From the NCBI RefSeq assembly GCF_003073045.1, contig NC_037592.1, forward strand, positions 12,924,007-12,988,006: a DNA stretch of 64,000 bases, read 5' to 3'. Source of the DNA: Pomacea canaliculata. Lineage: Eukaryota; Mollusca; Gastropoda; Architaenioglossa; Ampullariidae. Shown piece after piece: positions 58,801-64,000 of this stretch (its first letter is position 1; every line of letters begins with the position of its first letter). The notes beneath the pieces are model-generated. The model was not told the origin of the DNA, searched no databases, and saw only the letters and a program-made list of their open reading frames with translations. A program made the position numbers and the translations under genes.

Positions 58801-60895
58801 TTCCTAACCCTAGTAGGGTGCATTTTTTAATGATGAGGTGAAAGCTAATTCAAGCGAAACACGACATCATGCGAAACGCCACTGGTAAGATAACAGCTAT
58901 GCAGCTGAAATTAGCTGATGACATTAGTACTCAGAGAATTTACATTGTTTAGTTCAAAATAATTTTGCAGTCGGTCTAGCTTTGTTTTAACCTCGATGCT
59001 GATAATGCTGTAGAAATCCCTTTTACAAGATCACCGTCATTTAAAATAATATTGTTTCAAGTTGGTACTGATGGTCATGGAACACTTTGTCCATTTTTTT
59101 TTCTTCAGTATTTTGGAATGATGTCGGTGGTTTGGACCATGGAGGCCATCTCAGCTGTTCTCTGCTTCCTTTCGTATGACGAGGCATGTAGTTCTGAAAA
59201 CAAGACATGCACTTTACACATGTTGATACACGCACACAAACACACACATTTATTTCCACGTTGTAGGACTATGCAGTCGTGCTCTGACAACTACCAGAAG
59301 AACGAACTTTTATCTTTTATAAAAACTTACCATGTTCGAAAAATATACTCAGTACTGCAGAATGTAAGTATTGTAAACATCAGGTTGCACCACGTCCTCA
59401 GTGAGAATGACAGAGCTGCTGAAGTAGTTGACTACCATGACCTGAGTTTTGTGCTTTCCTTAGGCAGTGGATACAATTCACAGAATGATCAACTACACGA
59501 TTCCTGGGCAGTACTGGACCAGTGCAGCCTTTACATCCACGATCGACCTTCTTCAAAGAGAGGTAAAACAATGCAAAAAAGAATGGAGGCCTTCACAAGA
59601 TAAACGTGTCCAAGTACAACCATGGCGTGTTTTTTTTTTCTCTCTTTTTGTATACGGGAATGTCTTCACACGTGCATCTCGATAATAAAAGTGGAGGTTT
59701 GCCCCCAACCCCTATTTTTGGAAAAAAATAAAGTATCTTACACTGAGCTTTACCTAATAGATCTTTGAGATTTAAAGGAATTAGACTGATGTGCAAGAAA
59801 TAATTTATTCTTATCCCTGCTACCTTGTTCTACCTGCATAATCCGTGTATGTCGCCATTTCTCTCTCACCTCAGTGTTCCTGTCTTATCTCTTCTCCCCT
59901 TCCCATAACGATTTTGACCATAACCATGTTCTCAGAAGTTTAATTCTGCATGAACTTCACCCCAAACATCTCTCTTAACCTACTATGTCTGAATAAACGT
60001 GAATACAACAAATAGCAGTTAACTGTGAAAGTGGTCCAACTTCCTTTTCAGTTATCTTGTTGTGGCGGCCAGAGTTTCCAAGACTGGACCACCAGTCCTC
60101 ATTACATCACGACAGCAGATGCAAATGTCAATAGTTCTCTCCAGACCTTGCCCCTGTCCTGCTGCCTACACAACCTGACACTCTGTAGACAGCTTGACGG
60201 AATGGGGCAGCCGATGTTTCCAGAACTTCTCCATCATTCGGTATTTACGTATAAATTTTCCTTTGAAAAGGAATCTAGAAAATAAATGTTTTCACCTCAC
60301 CCTTCCTTCGTCATCCAAGCCATTTTCTAGTAATTGTACGAACATTAATTAAGAGACACATTGCCAGGTTCCGGGTTGCTTAAATTCTGTTTTTCTTGAG
60401 TTTAAATGGTGGTACACCAGCATTGCAAGCTGTGATGGCACGGTTTCATTATGCAGGGATGCGCCACGAAGCTGGTGGAGAGGACATGTCGCATTCTTGC
60501 TATAGCTGGCTGGACGGTGACAGGAACGGCTGGAATGATGGTAATCTTGTGAACAAAAATTAAGCGTTTGTGCTAATGGGTCCTTCAGATAAAAACTAAG
60601 CCCTTTCTCTCTAAGAACGCGGACACCACACATTCCCAAGCTATAGGTTGTTAAAAGAACCTGGCTTCTGTAATGTAATAGCCGAGTTTTTTCACAAAAG
60701 AAATACAATTTATAATTTCTATTGTTTCTAAAGTTTAGCAGACTAAACAATGTCAAAATTTCTTCTTTCTTTGAATTGTATCGTACGTTTTCCCCCTGAT
60801 TATGTTTATGATGTGTTGCTTTCATATTTTTTCAGCTCCTGGGCATGTCTGCGGTCTGCTGTTTCATCAAATCATTAAAGGACTTCTTTAGCTGA
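55896..60895 (+). CDS. Tetraspanin family membrane protein, complete, seven exons
   Basis: Exons 55896-56006, 58524-58715, 59109-59183, 59464-59562, 60052-60240, 60457-60540 and 60836-60895 (TGA) give 269 residues with no frame break. There are four membrane spans: about 20-50 (FLQRVAIIINAIFW...), 70-95 (LITTAGLISVLGGIFGCIG), 100-125 (YFGMMSVVWTMEAISAVLCF) and 232-262 (LAIAGWTVTGTAGMMLLGMS). The large extracellular loop carries the family CCG signature at residues 162-164 (LSCCGG), a second Cys pair (LPLSCC) and GCATKL before span 4. Tetraspanins organise partner proteins in plasma-membrane or vesicle microdomains. The exon 3 to 4 join needs either a GC donor (GAG|GCATGT) or a GT four bases later. 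The first intron is 2.5 kb. The subfamily is not assigned. Confidence 0.92.
56838..56858 (+). repeat. (AC)n microsatellite with A-rich lead
   Basis: About ten AC units after a run of AAAAAC motifs, in the first tetraspanin intron. Confidence 0.85.
58190..58285 (-). mobile_element. tRNA-derived SINE-like fragment
   Basis: On the minus strand, GATGTGGCGCAACAGTTCAG (A-box-like, TGGCGCAAC core) is followed by GGGTTCAGTCC (B box, 58211-58221). A run of A follows on the same strand near 58165-58175. This is the plan of a tRNA-type SINE head. It lies in the first intron of the tetraspanin. Confidence 0.55.
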
Positions 60896-63352
60896 CCGTC
60901 TCTGGAATGTTTAAACTCCTATTTTTTAAGCAGCACTAAATGTTATTTTCTTAAAAATTTTCATGGACGAAAAAAAAGTAGCACCTGTCCCCGGATGACT
61001 AGCAAAATTATGGCACCTGTACTTAATTACCCCTTTTGCTACTCAGGTAAGCATAAAAAGTAGGGTGGGAATCATTTTGTTTGTTTAATTTTACACAAGC
61101 GGTCTAGAAAGACAGTCCACACACAAGACAAATTGTCGTTCGTGTAGTAGAAGGAAGCAGTTAACATTCTGCCTCCGTCGGGATCAGAGCGTCACCCTCA
61201 TACCCTAACGGCCAGTGACGTAACATGCGGTTGCTTCGGTCCTTTGTTGCTCCACCCTGACCAGAATGTTTCTTTACACGTTATATTCATGTCTCCCTCC
61301 CGGATGTTAGCCGCTTGCTGTCTCACCGGCCCTCCTCTAGCCGCGTCAGCTGGATAATTAATATTCACACTCCCGAAAATGAAAACAAATGAGCTTTGTG
61401 CACAATTTTTGGATGTTTGCTTTCTTGTACCATCGTAGCAATTCTTTTGACGCTTTTCCAAAGTGGTTCCTAATCATCCACGGGACTCATTATTGCTTTT
61501 TATTTTCACCCAATGCAAAACGTCAATTACAAGTGTGTTTGTATATATAGTTTTTTTGGTTTTGTTTTTAGAATTCGAGTTTCATTTTTCTTGACATCTG
61601 TGACATAATATCCACTGTATATATCCAGTTCTAGACGGCTCGAGCATTAAATAATTTAATCACTAAAGCAGTGAGTGTTACTACAGGACTTATAAAAAGA
61701 ATGTACCAGCCTCATGAAAAGTCTGAATAAAACGGTATTTTTTAATAGAACAGTAGTCTTTGAAAAAAATTTAATGGCAATGTCTATCATCATTATCTAA
61801 AACCAAGAAAAACACCAATATAATGGTAGAACCGGCCCTATATCTTGCGAAACATTGTTCTAAATTTCTACTTCATGTATACCTCTTTCAAGCAGATTTA
61901 TTACAAGAAAACAAAAGAAACCTGACCACAATTATTATCCGAGACAATCATTGCAAAATAATTTCCTTGTCTTGTACCGTGCAAATAAATTTTTCTCTTA
62001 ACGTATATAAAACACAAAGAAAGGAAAAGAAATAGAAAATGTGAGAGAAAAACATTAAGTAGAGAGTGTAGATTTCATCTCTGATGTTAAAACGAATTGT
62101 TGAATGAAAGGCGCGACATATTTCTGTGATCAGGAAGGCTGTGTGCATGATTTAATGATGTCAAATTTAAAAGTGTGAACAGCAGACTTCATGGAGATAT
62201 AATTTATGCAAATCATGTGAAATCGTGAGCACAATGTCCTAACAGTATTCGTCACTTAAAAAGTAATAATGATAATAGTGAAAAAAAAAAACAACACAGA
62301 CCATCACCGCGGACCTCTCTTTCGTCGAGAACAGATAAATGGCTGTTTATTTTCATGACACATGTTTGCAATCAGAAAAGTCTCTCCTTCAGAATTGATA
62401 CCGGATTGAACCCTTACCTCTTGTATGTCAACATTTTTTGAAGAGCCGGGATCCTGTTCACAATTGTAGTCCCCTGTATTCACTGATTAGATTTTCATCT
62501 CCGGAGACAGAACACTGATTAAATAAGCGTTAAAGAGACGAGATGAGAGGTTTACAAAGTATGTCGTTTGCAAAGTAAACTGTGGACGACAATTGGCATG
62601 TGTGTGGCGACCATGTGAAGAGATTGGACAAACACTAAGTGAGCGTTGTTAGTCTCTTTACTGTCAGCATAACCTGATTTGAAAATTTCTTTATACGACA
62701 CTATTCCATGTTTTTAACTCTCATCTTTTTCTGCAAAGGATATTTAGCACAGATTGGTCAACAAATAAAAATAAATAATAAGCGCTACAAAAACACTGTT
62801 AGCATTCAAATGTATTGTCTCCTTGGGACTTGTGATTAAAATGTACCTTTATGATATATTACAAAGACAGCGATTAGTCACTTCTTATGCCATACACATT
62901 TTCTACGAAACTAGTGACGCAATTCATAAACTGTCAAGACTGTTGATAAAGGATCCAGGCCAATATAATGAGAAAACTATCACTGAAACCATTTTATACA
63001 TGTGAAAGCAATAACACGTCCGAGTTGGTCAGTTTATCTGAAACCAAAAAAAGGTTTCACATACACTTTTTGCACACAATGGTCATATACAACACAGGTT
63101 CAGCTTGATGTCAGTCATGACTTATTCCCCCAGATAAATCGCATTCACACATCTGCACAAAATCTGCAGTCCCTTCCTTAGTAAAACGTTTCAACAACAG
63201 TGTTACCTACCACTTTTTTCCTGGTTCGCTGTGAAGTGTCATTTCACAGGGATACAGCTGAACCAAGTAACATCAGATCAATCAAGAATTATCAAAGCAC
63301 TCGACTATCCACTGCACCCATCATTTAGTCACAAGATTATTTCCAATGCCAC
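60896..63352. other. 3' UTR and intergenic or intronic DNA, no coding exon seen
   Basis: An AATAAA at 61726-61731 is a candidate end for the tetraspanin mRNA. If the gene at 63353-63538 continues, its downstream exons should be here on the minus strand, but none was recognised. Confidence 0.45.
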
Positions 63353-63538
63353 CTATGGACGGCTTCTTGAGCAGGGTGCCAACTGCAGAAATGACGGTTG
63401 CTTTGGTTCCAGTCGCCGTTGCTGTCAGATTTACAACACCAGCAGACCCCACTGGTCCCATGCTACCGGGCCGCTGCTGTTGCTGCTGCTGTGCTGATGT
63501 TGGCTGCGCATCCCACTTACTCTTTCGTTTTTTCTCAT
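63353..63538 (-). CDS. One exon of an unidentified SKWD-motif, Gln-rich protein; gene runs off the right edge
   Basis: The minus strand reads EKKRKSKWDAQP, then a six-Gln run, RPGSMGPVGSAGVVNLTATA and TGTKATVISAVGTLLKKPSI. It has acceptor ACATAG at its 5' side (plus CT at 63539-63540) and donor ATAG|GTGGCA at its 3' side. A basic stretch followed by S(K/R)WD occurs in several splicing and RNA-binding proteins such as SF1- and KHDC4-like ones (family knowledge), so a nuclear RNA-related role is possible but unproven. Upstream exons would lie right of the window. The composition is clearly more coding-like than its surroundings. Confidence 0.45.
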
Positions 63539-64000
63539 CTATGTAAGACAGATGGTAAACTCGTGCAAAAAGACTGTCATATCAACAAACCAATCACTAC
63601 AATCTTCTGACTCAGTAATGTGCCAATTGTTGACCAATACTAAATATAACTGCGGAACTAATTAATTTACGCATCAAAAGCAGTATAAATTGTATACTTT
63701 GGTGTTCATAAAATTTAGCACCTTATTGTTAACATTATAGTTCTACATGATCTAAAACACTGCAATAAAAAAACCCACACAAATTAATGGAAAAATGTCT
63801 TCTTAATTATGTTCAAAACAAAATGTGACCCATTACGATGAAATAAGCAATTTCGTGACAAAGCCTTTCGATGTTACTGACTCTTTTAAAAAATGGATTC
63901 CTTGGTTATTAAACTAACAGGAAAATATAATGCATTTATTACGTGAATTCATGCGGATTCGGCCTTATTTTCCCTCTCACAACCCCATCGTATTATACTT
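63539..64000. other. AT-rich DNA to the window edge, no exon seen
   Basis: Probably intron of the gene whose exon is at 63353-63538. No open frame with recognisable similarity. Confidence 0.4.

Overview
The window looks like animal nuclear DNA from a mollusc, most likely a gastropod (inference). It has AT-rich introns and intergenic DNA, GC-richer exons with GT-AG introns, many microsatellites, a pogo/Tigger DNA-transposon copy, LINE debris and tRNA-derived SINE-like pieces. It also carries a mitochondrial-clan cytochrome P450 and a receptor guanylyl cyclase of invertebrate type. No bacterial, viral or retroviral feature was seen.

Layout, left to right. (1) 1-720: decayed LINE reverse-transcriptase fragment, minus strand, apparently inside an intron. 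(2) 1010-3813, plus: the last six exons of an aldo-keto reductase whose first half lies off the left edge. (3) 3814-10467: mostly non-coding, with a diverged direct duplication near 9.2-9.7 kb. (4) 10468-22038, plus: a very large BTB/POZ plus six-finger C2H2 zinc-finger gene of about 15 exons, with a Tigger-type element in one intron. (5) 25257-30231, plus: a P450 gene with a TATA box, a non-coding first exon and nine coding exons. (6) 30932-50632, minus: a complete receptor (membrane) guanylyl cyclase of 24 coding exons, convergent with the P450. It has two candidate first exons that encode related but different N-termini of the ligand-binding domain. (7) 50633-55895: no gene seen. (8) 55896-60895, plus: a complete seven-exon tetraspanin. 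(9) 63353-63538, minus: one exon of an unidentified gene with an SKWD motif, continuing off the right edge.

The genes are unrelated in function and each stands alone. The best candidate for something new is the pair of alternative N-terminal exons in the guanylyl cyclase, which could give one receptor two extracellular faces. Next is the zinc-finger protein, whose BTB domain sits mid-protein behind a periodic Tyr-His repeat.

A caution runs through the window. The P450, the guanylyl cyclase tail and the zinc-finger gene each contain several single-base frame breaks, most of them one missing base and several at short homopolymers. Splice sites and catalytic motifs are otherwise intact. Consensus errors in a long-read assembly explain this best, but they must be excluded before any of these genes is called broken. 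All coordinates were read by eye from splice consensus and protein-family patterns; no search was run.
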